From Batkoa obscura (Eukaryota; Entomophthoromycota; Entomophthoromycetes; Entomophthorales; Batkoaceae): a DNA stretch of 64,000 bases. Where the stretch lies: NCBI GenBank assembly GCA_030770535.1, contig JASVEC010000002.1, positions 1,426,001 through 1,490,000 of the forward strand, read 5' to 3'. Made by a program: the position numbers and the translations under genes. The notes beneath the pieces were generated by a model. It had not been told where the DNA came from, searched no databases, and saw nothing but the letters and a program-made list of their open reading frames with translations. Positions 46,308 to 57,679 of the stretch are shown here, in pieces. Positions within the stretch are counted from its first letter, which is position 1. Each line of letters starts with the position of its first letter.

Positions 46308-48419
46308 ATTAAATATTAGGGATATAAAAATGATAATTTTTACAGCTTTATTTAGATTGCCCATTCCTTTGTTTATATACTTTGAGCTTCCCGCTTTTGA
46401 GGTAAGTGGCCAAATTAAGGTAATTCTTCATAATTTGCTATTGAGTTCGAGTTTTAAATTATATAGCCATGTGACCAGAACCATAATAAAATTTAGTATT
46501 TAGTAAACTCATAAAGTAATACTTTCTTCACCACAACGCTGAAAATATTGCAGTTGCAATTCTAAAAACATCCCGAGATTCGATTAGTGTTAGTAGTTTA
46601 GTATCTTATATTATGCTTTACCGCATTTAATAAGACATATATACCATAAAATAATTATAGAATTAGAACTATTTTAAACGACTTTTGAGGTAAATCAAAT
46701 GTTAGATCACGTTTATTTATAAAATTACTATCTATTAAGGATCAAATAATAACTTTATAGTAAAACTAGTGGGTTTGAATAATATTTGAATATTCGTGTT
46801 TCCACCTTTTATTTAAATTGGTACTTCTCTTCTATCTTTTTGCTTATAAGCTTAATGTATGAGTAGCAATAACTTATAATGCCTTATTTCATTCTCTGAT
46901 TATAGAATAGAATTATTTTGGAGAGAATGAGGCAAAAAGTTATTAACTCTTTTCGTAGCAAAATACTTATTTGGAAACTTATTTTACTTTTTTAATCAGT
47001 TTAGAATTTTTTGCTACACAGGTTTTATTATAAAAGTTAAAAAGAACTTTATTACTCTTACTTCCCCAGCAATTAATATTTAATCTTACTCCTTTTTTCA
47101 TCCTAAAAAAATAAACACTTGGGAGCTTATACTTTTACAACACTTGAAGAAAACTGCATTATTTATATACATTGTTTATAATTTTACATTTGATATTCTA
47201 TTATACAGGATTTTTGACTTATGTTTATCTTTCAAGAAAAAAATTGAGCAAACTGCAATTGAGCTTTTCAACAATAATTCAAAATAAAGCTAAACAAAGT
47301 TTGGGACTTTATATCGAAAATATTATAGCTTTAGCTATAATTATTTTGATTTGTATTATAATATTTTATACTTTGTTACTTTTACTTTGGATTATTATTG
47401 GGAAAATTTATTGGGGTTTGTTCATCTTTTTTTGAAGTAAAGATAACAAATTGAATAAACTATAATATTGGGCAAATTTTTACAAAATAAAGTAAAATTC
47501 AATAAGGTACATTTGTGAGACATAAATTTATTTTAAAATAATTTAGTACCCCAGTAGCTTGATTGCTAGGCTTGGTAAATCGTAAGAAATCCTCTATGGT
47601 TATTGCTTATACCTTGCCAATTACATTGAAAACACTTTTGCTTTATTATTTTTTTGTTTGATAAATCCTAATACCTCAAGGTTTGAGAAGATAATTAAGC
47701 CATTACAAATTCAAGTTGAAATTTTTCATCTAAAAAAGTGATCTTACGCCCTACCATTTATTATTCCTATTGATCTAAGCTATTGACTCCTACTACACTA
47801 AATCGATTTATAATAAGATATCTATCACTTCTATCACCAGTATTTCCTTGTTTTTTATATGTAGTAATTTATACAATCAACTACAAAGCAACTTTGTAAA
47901 ATCCATCACAGTTGTGAGTAGAACCTCTTAAAGCAAAGCCGGTTCTTTTAGTTTAATATTATTTTGTACTCTTGTAACCTTTTCGTTCCCATCTATAATT
48001 TTAATTTATTCATACGAGAAATATCAAGAAGCTTTTGACTCCTTTAATATTAAAAAAATATATCGTTAACTTTACGATGTGTACGAATGGAAAGAGAATT
48101 ACATAGCAAATTTTTTATACGATTTCAAGGTTGTTTATTTATTCGTTGAGAACATTGATTAATTGCAACAACTATGGATGATCGAGCATAACATAAATTA
48201 TATTAAGAAAATCATTAATTATTTTAATTATTCAGCAATAAGTGAAACAACATAAAAACCGTTTGTATTTCATACAGTATTGTTACTAAAAAAATAAACA
48301 AGTATCAAATCAATACTTCATAAAACAATAAGTTCTTTTTTTGTAAAGGAAATATTAGTATAAAATATGCTTATAAACTAAACATCAACATATCAAATAT
48401 TAATTAAATTTATTAAAGG
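46308..48419. other. Intergenic, 2.1 kb
   Basis: No MITE copy and no convincing gene. An 87-codon ORF at 47172 is hydrophobic by AT composition and has no support. Confidence 0.5.
46372..46379 (-). promoter_or_regulatory. TATA box of chitinase 2
   Basis: TATATAAA on the minus strand about 65 bp before the start, at about the spacing of the chitinase 1 TATA box. Confidence 0.55.
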
Positions 48420-48737
48420 TCAACCTCCTAAAATACCAGATAAACCTAATCCAGATAATAGACCGCCTTCGGATGCACCTTCAGCTGGTGATTCTTTACC
48501 TTCACTTTCATCAGCCTTTTTATTATACCCATTTAAAATTGATAAGGGATTTTGACCTCCTAAAATGGATAGAACTTGGGGGATTAAAGACACACCAAAT
48601 CCAGGATTATTCTTTCCTCCAGGTAAATGACCATGCTCCTGATGGGTTTCAACAAAAGATTTACGACGCTCTAATTGTATGGTACCAGCCATTATTCCAC
48701 TAAATAACATGCTTACTATCAAAGTTGCTGATTTCAT
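48420..48737 (-). CDS. Small secreted protein B2 (HEHGHLPGG type)
   Basis: 105 residues. Signal peptide MKSATLIVSMLFSGIMAG, dibasic R24-R25 (QLERR), then KSFVETHQEHGHLPGGKNNP and PGFGVSLIPQ. A Glu/Ser-rich stretch follows and the end is GLLSGLGLSGILGG. It is the inverted paralogue of B1 and is divergent from A2, as B1 is from A1. The conserved His block and dibasic site suggest a processed secreted peptide. TATATAAA lies at 48802-48809 on the minus strand. Confidence 0.82.
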   Translation of the reverse strand: MKSATLIVSMLFSGIMAGTIQLERRKSFVETHQEHGHLPGGKNNPGFGVSLIPQVLSILGGQNPLSILNGYNKKADESEGKESPAEGASEGGLLSGLGLSGILGG

Positions 48738-48801
48738 ATTTAGGTTATTATTATTAATAAATTAAAAATATTTTTATTTTACTCATTAAGTCTATCTTTT
48801 G

Positions 48802-48809
48802 TTTATATA
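48802..48809 (-). promoter_or_regulatory. TATA box of B2
   Basis: TATATAAA on the minus strand about 65 bp before the B2 start. Confidence 0.55.
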
Positions 48810-50170
48810 TGTTTGCTTTATTGATTTCTTTTTCTTCATTTTTATTTTTTGGTATTTGGTAACAGCAACGCTACTAGATCTTTTAGTTTATTCTTATTAG
48901 TTATATTAATTTTAGCCACTCCTTTTAATTTATCCCGCTATTTTTTAATAGTACCGTGTATTTTAATTTTCTGGGCAATTTGATTGACTATTTTCATGAA
49001 CATTATTCCGGATTGAAATTTTAATTTAAGGATGTTTATTCACTACTTTGGAATTTCGAATAAAATTTGAATCCATTAAGTTTTCTAAACCCATTCTCCT
49101 TACTGTGAGGCCAATTTCATATAATACTTGCCAATGTTTACTGCTTTGCTTTACAATAAAAGAGGGATATAACCCTGAAACATTCTGTTATCCTATTTTA
49201 AGAAATGCTGCATAACTTATAGTCCTAAAAGGGCTCAATAAAGTATTTAGCTCGAAATTTATCTAAATGGCCCCCTTACCCACGTAGTAGCTTTCTAGTT
49301 TATTTTCGAAAGATATACCCAGTCATTCTTAGACTACATTTGTCTTACATTTTTCTTGAACCGCTACCTCTTATAAAAAGATATCATTATTTTCTATTTA
49401 ATTAATAAAGTTTATTACAAAGTACAATTTACATTTAAATATCATAGCTAATTTTATTAACCCGCTAAAGGGCTTTGTACTCGCAGGAGTATGATAAAAT
49501 ATAATTTTTCTGTCTTAATCTAAAAACACTTCAGAAAAATCTACAGTAGTAATTTAATTCGACATAATATGCCTTTAAATTAACCAATTGACGGTCCTAA
49601 TAACCTAGAAGGACTATAGATAAATGGATCTAATTATTTCAACTTTTTTAATCTTGAAGTCTGATGATTTTTGATTTAGTAATTAAAGCTATTTATCTAT
49701 TATGTAATCGGCAAAGTGCTTGAGAATCTATAAAATTTAGAGCATCTAAAAAATTAATTAATGTTTCTTACTCTAATAAAGCATTTGGGGGCTTATACCT
49801 TTTAAAGTTTAAAAAAATTAACTATTTTTTTATCTAATATAGTGAATTTTAATGATAGTATGTTATAAATAAAAGTCATCTTTATTTACGAATTAGTAAA
49901 TCCAAAGTTGAGTAATTTATGCAATAAAAACAGTTTAAGTTTAACAAACTTTTAGTCACAAATTGAATTCTTAATTGATTTACTTAATAGTAAAAAAGCG
50001 GCACAAAAATATTGGAGTGCTAGCATCGCTAGTATGTAATTAGAAAAAAGAGGAAAAAGGAATTAAAGATACAAGTATTGTTCTAAAAAATTAGGAAAAA
50101 AGAGGAAAAGAGGAGTTGAGACTAATTAAATTTTACAATAAATTTATAATAAAATGTTAAGAAAAACTAG

Positions 50171-50178
50171 TATATAAA
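50171..50178 (+). promoter_or_regulatory. TATA box of A2
   Basis: TATATAAA 75 bp before the A2 start. Confidence 0.55.
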
Positions 50179-50252
50179 CCTCTCCTTATCTTACCTGAAA
50201 TCTAAAAACATCCAATTTAATAATCTATTTAAAAACTAATTAACTAATAATA

Positions 50253-50561
50253 ATGAAGTTGAACTTTATCTTATTCCTTGCTTTAAATTCTCTTAGCGCC
50301 ATGTCTATAAACAGAAGAGATGCCGGACACAGTGATCATGGTGCAGCCAAAGAAGCACCCTCCGCTGGTGGAGGTGATCTCCTTGGTGGGTTATTAGGAG
50401 GTATTTTAGGGGGAGGTGGGGGAGGTGGCGGTATGCTTTCTGGTATCCCAGTTGTTGGTGGGCTATTAGGAGGAGGTGGTAGCGATGAGGGATCCGGTGG
50501 CATGCTTTCCAGTATACCGGTAGCTGGAGGACTTTTATCTGGGCTTGGACTTGGGCTTTAA
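50253..50561 (+). CDS. Small secreted Gly/Leu-rich protein A2
   Basis: 102 residues. Signal peptide MKLNFILFLALNSLSAMS, dibasic R21-R22, a short His/Ala stretch (DAGHSDHGAAKEAPSAGG), then DLLGGLLGGILGGGG. Two repeats follow, SGIPVVGGLLGGGG and SSIPVAGGLLSGLGLGL. It is the inverted paralogue of A1 at 40175-40420; relative to A1 it has an added His-rich spacer and one extra IPVxGG unit. No Cys and no charged residues in most of the mature part, so it should be very hydrophobic. Confidence 0.82.
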   Translation: MKLNFILFLALNSLSAMSINRRDAGHSDHGAAKEAPSAGGGDLLGGLLGGILGGGGGGGGMLSGIPVVGGLLGGGGSDEGSGGMLSSIPVAGGLLSGLGLGL

Positions 50562-51291
50562 ATAGCTTCATGCCTTTTATCTATATGGCTTTTTTTACTT
50601 TTAAAGTTTATATTTATAAATAAAACGCAATATTTAAATTGAACAACTTAACTGAAAATACAATTCTAGTTTTTCATCCTTAATATACACTTGTATAAGT
50701 ATTAACTTATTTCTTAAAACATCAACTAATAATTAGTTAAAAAACTAAAGTATCATGTCACATTTGAATATTTGATTAAATCTGTACAATTTTCAATCGT
50801 AAATATTAAATAATGTGGCCTTGTATAATACGGATATTGAGTCAAAATATAAAAGATGGAACTAATATAAGCCGAGGGGCCATTCCTATAAGTGTTTATT
50901 TAAAATATTATTAATGTTATTGATTTATTTAAAAAGGTTAAAGATTGAATGGTTTTGTGTTCATTGAATTAGAACGTACTATAAAAAAATGATATTAGGA
51001 GAAAAACATTTATATGCCTTCTCTTATAAAATGAAATGTGCGAAAAAGTAACCTGAACCATAGCTTAATTAATAACAAATAAAAAAGTGGAAAATATCAC
51101 CTTACAGGTCTGTCTACTTTCTGTCAACTGCTTCTCTTTAGGTATTTTACTAACAAATCATTTAGGAGGTTGCTGCTTTTTCAATAATGTAAAAATAGCT
51201 AAATAAATTAAAATCTAATATCATTATTTATTACTGGTCTAATTTTCTATACAGGAAAAATACTGCACCGGGCAGAAACTTAAAAATATAG
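50562..51291. other. Intergenic, convergent 3' ends
   Basis: 730 bp between A2 and the Zn2Cys6 gene; nothing recognised. Confidence 0.55.
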
Positions 51292-53049
51292 CTACAAAGA
51301 ATATATCAGCTTTTCAGCAACTTCCAAGAAGGCCAAATTTACTTTTGCTGAGTTTGAAAAATAAGGGGATGAGCTAAGCAACAACAATTTTGATTTTCCA
51401 GCAAGCAACAGCTGAGAAATTTTATCCATGTCCCCAAACCTACGGTATCTCATGATAAAAATAACGCATTGAAACAGAGCTCCTATCATATCATGAGTGA
51501 TTGAATGAACTGGAAGAAACATCATATTTTTTATAGCTTGTAAAGCTTCATTTAATAGTTTTTGAATAAAAGTAGCTTTCGAATACTGTGGATCAAAGGA
51601 GAGCGGTAAGTTGAAGTTGCAATAATCCAATTCAGTGGGATCACTTTGATAGTATAAGCTTAAAGAGAATGAGAAGAATTTTATGTAATGGAATAAAAAT
51701 TTAGCGTGACTTAAATAGGCATTTAGTAATACTGAAATTTTATCATTAACTTTTGTTTGACTCATTTTGCTCAATATAAATTGATAGCTAATAAAAGCAG
51801 AAGTAAAGTTATTTAAAATTATATTGAGCCTTTTGTACACTTGGTCAAACGTCATTATTTTATCAACTACTTTTACTTTGATCTCTACTATCTCATAATA
51901 GTAGTAAGAGTAGTCGCCCAAAAACTCATTAAATAGGATCGAGAGATGCTGGGATATATCTATAAGGCATGAAGCTGAGTTGAATGGTTCTTGATTTAAA
52001 GAGTTTGCTAGCTTGTATCTTTTGGACTGTTTATAAAATCGAGGATAACAATAATAAGAAGCCGATGAGAAGACCATCAATACAAAGTAGATTGCATTAT
52101 AAACCATCCTTCTCTCTATAATTAAATTTAAATTCATTTTTGGACAAGCTAAATTTAAACCTAATATAGTCGTACTATTTGCTAAATAATACAAAAAATT
52201 GTTAGTTAGTTTTAAGACCCATTTGAAGTTCCTTAAAGTCATTAGTAAGATAACTACGCATTGAACTGTTTCTAGATTGTACTTGAGTCTATGTGGATGC
52301 CTAAAATGATTAAATATCTCGTTTTCACAGTAGCTCATTGCTTGAATCATGTTATCATCTTTTTTTGCTTTATTTAACCCAGATGCTATAATAATTAATT
52401 TGGTAACATAGTTGAGTGAATTGAAGTCAAATCTCTTAATATTGAATAGTGGCAGTAAGTGATGTTCGATACTAAAGTAGCTTCTTAAACTTTGAAAAAT
52501 TAATGGTAGAGAGAAATAAGGATAAGATTGAGCCAAAGATAGAGTATTTAAATTTAGATAGTAACGCTTTTTGAGAAGTAGACTCATTTGAGTGGATATT
52601 GAAACAATTAATTTCACTCCATTATTAAAATTCTCCATTGGTGGATATTGTAAAAAGGTTAATAAAGCATCTCTTCCACCTTTTATAGGTATAATTACAA
52701 GTATAGCTGAGGTTACTTTTAATAAATTGGATTTTATCCCATGTGAGGTATCTTTTTTATTTTGGACTAACAAATTGTCACCCTCCACATCATCATTATT
52801 CTTTGGCGAAACTTGTTTACTAGTAGTTGGCTTAATCTTCATTCTAATATTAGTGCTTTTAAACGGATTAATTTTAAATGTTGATATTTTGTCTTCAAAT
52901 TTGTATAGTTTATTTGTCCTTTTGATTTGTCTCGATATTGTACATTCTAGATTCCGCTCCTTACAATAGCTACATTTTGGTACTTTTCGATCACAGCCTT
53001 TAGAACGATAATAACAATGATCACACCGATGCATAAATTTTTCTGACAT
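51292..53049 (-). CDS. Zn(II)2Cys6 transcription factor
   Basis: 585 residues from the ATG at 53049 (MSEKFMHRCDHC), with an in-frame extension to 53112 that adds no known motif. The binuclear cluster is C-x2-C-x6-C-x6-C-x2-C-x6-C (RCDHCYYRSKGCDRKVPKCS, then YCKERNLEC), followed by a basic linker (SRQIKRTNKLYKF). The rest is a long helical region of the kind seen in the fungal middle-homology domain, without a specific subfamily signature. It stands next to the secreted-protein cluster and is the only transcription factor there, so a local regulatory role is possible but unproven. Confidence 0.88.
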   Translation of the reverse strand: MSEKFMHRCDHCYYRSKGCDRKVPKCSYCKERNLECTISRQIKRTNKLYKFEDKISTFKINPFKSTNIRMKIKPTTSKQVSPKNNDDVEGDNLLVQNKKDTSHGIKSNLLKVTSAILVIIPIKGGRDALLTFLQYPPMENFNNGVKLIVSISTQMSLLLKKRYYLNLNTLSLAQSYPYFSLPLIFQSLRSYFSIEHHLLPLFNIKRFDFNSLNYVTKLIIIASGLNKAKKDDNMIQAMSYCENEIFNHFRHPHRLKYNLETVQCVVILLMTLRNFKWVLKLTNNFLYYLANSTTILGLNLACPKMNLNLIIERRMVYNAIYFVLMVFSSASYYCYPRFYKQSKRYKLANSLNQEPFNSASCLIDISQHLSILFNEFLGDYSYYYYEIVEIKVKVVDKIMTFDQVYKRLNIILNNFTSAFISYQFILSKMSQTKVNDKISVLLNAYLSHAKFLFHYIKFFSFSLSLYYQSDPTELDYCNFNLPLSFDPQYSKATFIQKLLNEALQAIKNMMFLPVHSITHDMIGALFQCVIFIMRYRRFGDMDKISQLLLAGKSKLLLLSSSPYFSNSAKVNLAFLEVAEKLIYSL

Positions 53050-54559
53050 AACAAGTGGTGGTTTTAATTTAAAACTTGGTAAACTCAGCAAAAGTCTTTG
53101 GTTATATATCATTCAATATTAGCTTATGATAGTTTAATTTAACATTTGGGCAATATCTAAATTAAAGAATATTTTAAGAAACCAATTTCTTACAATGCTA
53201 TATTAGGAAATCCCTTTTTTTAAATACTTCTTACAATCCCAAATTAGGAGCTTTTTTATAATTGAAATTGCAATTTTAATTTTATTACGAATTCAAAATT
53301 AGGACTTCAATTTAAGGACTATTAAAAGCGAATAATTTAACAAGTAAGTGATTATTTTATAAATTGCGACTTTTGGTAAAGATAAAGTGTTCTATTTAGT
53401 TTTAGTACTTTCTATTCATATTTCGTAACCAATTGTAATAGAAGCTGATCAATTAAGCTACTTTTGAAATAACAAATTCTCAATTATTGAAATGTCATTA
53501 TGATTGTCTATGAAATCAGTGAAATTAAATATTATATAATAAGTTAAAAAGCTGACTAGACTATATAGAATTTAAACAATGATAACATTAGTTCTAAAAC
53601 TTTTGATTACGTGGTATGAGCTTGACCTACTCAATATATTTTTTTGTAAAAAATAGTACCTTAAACCCCTATAAATATTTCATAATGTTATATTGTGTAT
53701 TCAGTCTCGTCCATAAAATTTCCGACTATTTTGAATTTTGATAAAAGAGCGTTAAATAATTAATATTATATAAATAAGGTAATTGCAAAAATCAAGCTTT
53801 TATGGTTTAGTTCCATTGATTTCAAAAGGATTAGTTATTTTGAGATAAAAGGTCAGCTATAACTTAAATATATTGAAAGATGTGGGTTAATTTATATCCA
53901 AGGTTCGATTTCTCCCGATTTTAATCAGCTGTAAAGAATGTAGATAAAATATAATAGCCAAAAAAATAGGAAGTATGGTTTCTTTATTGAAGTAATTGTA
54001 TGGTTTTTTAATATCTTTTATTTTAATTTTAATCAAAATATAAAATTCACTCATATATTAAAGACTTATTTCATTATTGAAATGTTTAATAATAATAGCG
54101 AAGCAGACATGTATTTCCTTGTAACTTGCAATATTATGCTTTGATCTTAACTCTAGATCTCTGTATATTTTGTGGAGATTATGGTACTTTAAACAACTAA
54201 ATTTGATAATACCTGGGGTTATTATTTTTCAATACAGCTAAATATAATAAATTAAATGAAGCTTAGTTGAGATTTAATTTTAATAGTTAAATCAAAATTA
54301 TTTAATATAAAAGTACATTTACTGTAACAATACAGGATAAGAACATAGTTTAGTAAAGCATTTTAGTAACTTGTAAAATAAGATATATAAGAGAAAAAGC
54401 GAACAAACTTTTAATATGTACTCAATTACATTGGACTTTCAATCCATTAATTACTATAAACTAAAGATATAGATGAGTCTTTTTGGATTTCACTTATTTC
54501 TTACTTTCTAAGCACTGTTGAATAAAAAATTATTAGCAAGATTTTTGAACAAACTTCAC

Positions 54560-54667
54560 TATATGGAGATGTATTTTTGTGTTTAATAATTTTGCTGATA
54601 ATTTTTCCACCCAAATAACGCTTAAAAGATGGAAAAAGTAATGAAGCCAAAAAAACACCCCCATATG
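54560..54667 (-). repeat. 105-bp MITE copy 10 (pair with copy 11)
   Basis: Reverse orientation; TATGGAGATGTATTTTTGTG left end, CCCAAATAACGCTT core, ACACCCCCATATG right end shared with copy 11. Confidence 0.82.
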
Positions 54668-54766
54668 AAGATGTTTTTTTGGTTTCGTCACTTTTTTATC
54701 TTAAGCGCTACTTAAGTGAAAAGATTGTTAAAAGTTCTTAAACAAAAAAATACAACCCTATATGAT
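54661..54766 (+). repeat. 105-bp MITE copy 11 (pair with copy 10)
   Basis: Forward orientation starting in the shared CCATATGAAG joint; core AAGCGCTACTTAAGTG, right end ACAACCCTATATG. Confidence 0.8.
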
Positions 54767-55146
54767 AAATGATGTGAAAACATTCAATATTTGACAGATT
54801 TTGTGATTAGAGGTGTACAACTTTTTCAATTCAAATACAAATAAAGTAGTAAAAATGAAAATTAACCCTCTTGATATTTAAAAAATTACTATTTTTATTT
54901 GATCAAAATACTAAATAAAATAATAGATCAAATTATATATATACAATAATGTCTGTGAATAATTGTCATAGAAGTAAAATGAATTGCTGTACTTTTTTGT
55001 TTCTAATGTAAAGTTTATCCTATTAGTCATCAAGACATTATTAAAACTACAGCTCAAACAAATAAAACTCCCCTTGCAGTTTTAGATAAAGTCAAATTCA
55101 ATATTTTATTATTTACTAATTTTTTACTCTAAAATTTTTATTTTAA

Positions 55147-55256
55147 ATATATAGGGATGTGTTTTTGTGTTCAAGAATTTACTAACAAATTTTCCGCTTA
55201 AACAGCGCTTAAAAAGTAGAAAAAGTAATGAAACCAAAAAAAACATCCCCATATAT
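55147..55256 (-). repeat. 105-bp MITE copy 12
   Basis: Reverse orientation, full length, both ends good (ATAGGGATGTGTTTTTG, ACATCCCCATATAT), core CTTAAACAGCGCTT. Confidence 0.85.
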
Positions 55257-55277
55257 AAATTTGTGCTTTTTTTATAC

Positions 55278-55303
55278 AAATAAAATAAAATAAAATAAAA
55301 TAT
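55278..55303. repeat. (TAAAA)n microsatellite
   Basis: Five uninterrupted TAAAA units about 20 bp after MITE copy 12. Confidence 0.75.
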
Positions 55304-55892
55304 ATAGATTAAACAGTGGCAGAATGGTAATATTAGAATTTATGTAATACTTAAAAAAGTATTATAATTTATAAAAATCAATATAAGTTAGTTTAAGTCA
55401 TTCTAATTATGCCAAAATATAATTATCATTTTAACACAATAAAACTTTTTAGTATAGTAAAAAATGTCTTATAAATAGCTTTTGATATATAGCAATCTAG
55501 ATACTTTAAATGTTATGGTATTAAACTTTTTATAAAAACATTCTTATTAAGCCATTTTCGATAATAATATAATTAAAAAAAGTCTTAAATTTTTATCCAA
55601 TTTTATCATAATTCTTACAAGCTTATTTTTACTTTATACAAAAGCTGTCTCAAAATCCCTGAAATTTGATAAACTTTGGCTTTTCAAATCTAGCAATTGA
55701 AATTACTTTTTACATTTATCTTATTTGTATATAAGTAGGCTTAAAAGCTTAGTTGAAATTAAAGCTGAAACTTTACATTCCACTTTTTTTTATTCTTTTA
55801 TACGTAACGTAAATTGCTGAATTTTTTTTAGTAGCTAAAAAAATACTCCATGTGAGTAGTTTTGAAATTAAGCAAAAGGAACCAAGTTCATA

Positions 55893-55999
55893 GCATGGGG
55901 CTATTTTTTTTTAGCTTCAGCATTTTTTCCATCTTTTAAGCACTATTTGAGTAGAAAAATTGTTAGTAGATTCTTAAATACAAAAATACATCCCCGCAT
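55893..55999 (+). repeat. 105-bp MITE copy 13
   Basis: Forward orientation; GCATGGGGCTATTTTTTTT left end, core AAGCACTATTTGAGTAG, ACATCCCCGCATC right end. Here the flanks are GCAT rather than ATAT on both sides. Confidence 0.82.
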
Positions 56000-56083
56000 C
56001 CTCTGTGTCCAATCCACAATTTTGCTAAAAATCTAAATTAGATAAAAATCGAACTGAATTTTTAAGCTAATCCATATTATTAT

Positions 56084-56677
56084 ATGTACACAAAATACTA
56101 ATTTAATACATTTAATATGAAATAGAATATTAGACTTTATATAAAGTATAGAAAATAGAACTAGTTTTAAATGGTTAAAGATAGCACAAATTTGGTTCCA
56201 ATCGTTGCTAAATTTAAGTATAAAGATACTGGTAAATAAAATATTTGGTAAATTAATTGGCGTTATTATAGAACTTTTTTAATATAAAACATAATAAAAA
56301 AGCTTGTTTATTAAGAAAAGTTTTATAACAATATTAATTAATTTACCAAATATTCTACTTACCAGTATTTATATAAAGCAATTCATGAATTTGATTTTAT
56401 GGATTAAAATTAATTTAGCCATTGATTGCAACAACAAATATTTTTATTTGAAAGTAGAATAATTTTTGGGTATAAAAATTAAACTTTAGCAATTATGCCC
56501 TTACTCAAGCAGATTTGCCCAAAAAGTCATATTGCTTTATTAGCTTAAACTAGCAACGATTGGAACCAAATTTGTGCTATCTTTAACCATTTAAAACTAG
56601 TTCTATTTTCTATACTTTATATAAAGTCTAATATTTTATTTCATATTAGATACATTAAATTAATATCTTGTATACAT
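56084..56677. repeat. 594-bp inverted-repeat element
   Basis: Outer arms of about 130 bp at 56084-56213 and 56549-56677 are near-perfect reverse complements. From GACTTTATATAAAGT to the AGCAACGATTGGAACC end I find almost no mismatches; the outer 60 bp carry a few. A second pair of 33-bp arms (56226-56258, 56336-56369) lies inside with two mismatches. No ORF is present. It would fold into one long hairpin. It may be a foldback or MITE-type DNA element, unrelated to the 105-bp family by sequence. Confidence 0.88.
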
Positions 56678-56990
56678 GGTATTGTATATAGAAGAGATAT
56701 AAATGTAAAAAAAAATAGCACCTTTCAATCGTCAGATTTAACCAAAGGAATAATTTAATATTTAATATTTAATATTTTGGTACATTTTTATACGCAATCT
56801 CCTTGGTCATGCTTTACATCTAACCACTTAACCAAAAATAAGAGGTTTGATGTGTAGAATGATGAGTATCAATGACAATTAATGCTAAGAATAAGATGAA
56901 AAGAGGTAAGTCGATGGCCTTTAGATATAGCGGAAATATTGAAATGAAATATAAAAAAGAATAAAGCATTTTAAAGAAAAGATTAAAGGC

Positions 56991-56998
56991 TATATAAA
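56991..56998 (+). promoter_or_regulatory. TATA box of C1
   Basis: TATATAAA 124 bp before the start of the secreted protein at 57122. Confidence 0.5.
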
Positions 56999-57121
56999 CA
57001 AAGGGAAGTATATTTTAATTTAATAACAACTAAGCTAAATTTATTAGTTTATAATCTCTATATAATTTTCTGTTATCTCTACTTAACATAATTAATAATA
57101 ATAGTTATCTCTGTGTAAATT

Positions 57122-57679
57122 ATGAAATTTAATACCTTAATCTTTACTCTTACTACCTTCTACTCCATTCAATCTTTCCCTATTCAACCTCAATCGAATA
57201 GCTATTCCGATAACTTTCAGCCCGAATCAAACAATTATTCCAATAACTTCCAATCTCAACACAACAATAAACGTCCAAATAGTTATGGTCACCCTAGTCA
57301 AGATCTTACGAGTGGTATTAATGGTAAAGTAACCGATACTATGTTTGGTACTAGTGGTGCCAATGGTGGCTTAACAGATACCCTATTTAGTGCTGGCGGC
57401 CCCGTTGGTGGAGTTTTTACTGGAATTACTGGTGCTAACAATGGTGGAGGATTACCCAATTTACCAGTAATAGGAAATATGGCTGGGGCGAAAGGGTATG
57501 GTAACCTTGCTAGTGGGCTTCCATTAGTTGGTGATATGATGCAAACAGTCAGCGGTGGGAATATTATATCAGGGCTCCCAATGGTTGGTGGAATGATGGG
57601 TAACTCTAAAAATAATGGGATTGCGTCAGGACTTCCACTTGCTGGTGGTAAGCTCTCTAGTTATGGGGTCGGAGTTTAA
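57122..57679 (+). CDS. Secreted LPVxG-repeat protein C1
   Basis: 185 residues. Signal peptide MKFNTLIFTLTTFYSIQS, then a Ser/Asn/Gln-rich pro-region with two SNNYSNNFQ-type units ending in a dibasic K50-R51. The mature part has GGLTDTLFSAGGPVGGVFTG and four repeats: PNLPVIGNMAG, SGLPLVGDMM, SGLPMVGGMM and SGLPLAGGKL. It ends YGVGV. Signal, the GGPxGG segment, repeats and the GVGV end match C2 at 63380. No Cys, low charge. Probably secreted and self-associating; the function is unknown. Confidence 0.8.
   Translation: MKFNTLIFTLTTFYSIQSFPIQPQSNSYSDNFQPESNNYSNNFQSQHNNKRPNSYGHPSQDLTSGINGKVTDTMFGTSGANGGLTDTLFSAGGPVGGVFTGITGANNGGGLPNLPVIGNMAGAKGYGNLASGLPLVGDMMQTVSGGNIISGLPMVGGMMGNSKNNGIASGLPLAGGKLSSYGVGV

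Larger units (their letters stand above)
48738..50252. other. Divergent promoter region B2/A2
   Basis: 1.5 kb between divergent secreted genes, with a TATA box near each end. It corresponds to the 1-kb region between A1 and B1 but is longer and not visibly alike. No ORF recognised. Confidence 0.5.
53113..57121. other. 4-kb gene desert with repeats
   Basis: No gene seen. It holds a MITE pair (54.6 kb), two single MITEs (55.15, 55.9 kb), a TAAAA microsatellite, the 594-bp inverted-repeat element and the TATA box of C1. Confidence 0.6.

Noticed and set aside
47172-47435. 87-codon ORF rich in Ile, Leu and Phe
   Set aside because: Hydrophobicity follows from T-rich DNA. There is no homology, no TATA box and no splice context.
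50305-50571. His/Leu-rich 88-codon ORF opposite A2
   Set aside because: Complement of the Gly/Leu repeats, without signal peptide or paralogue.
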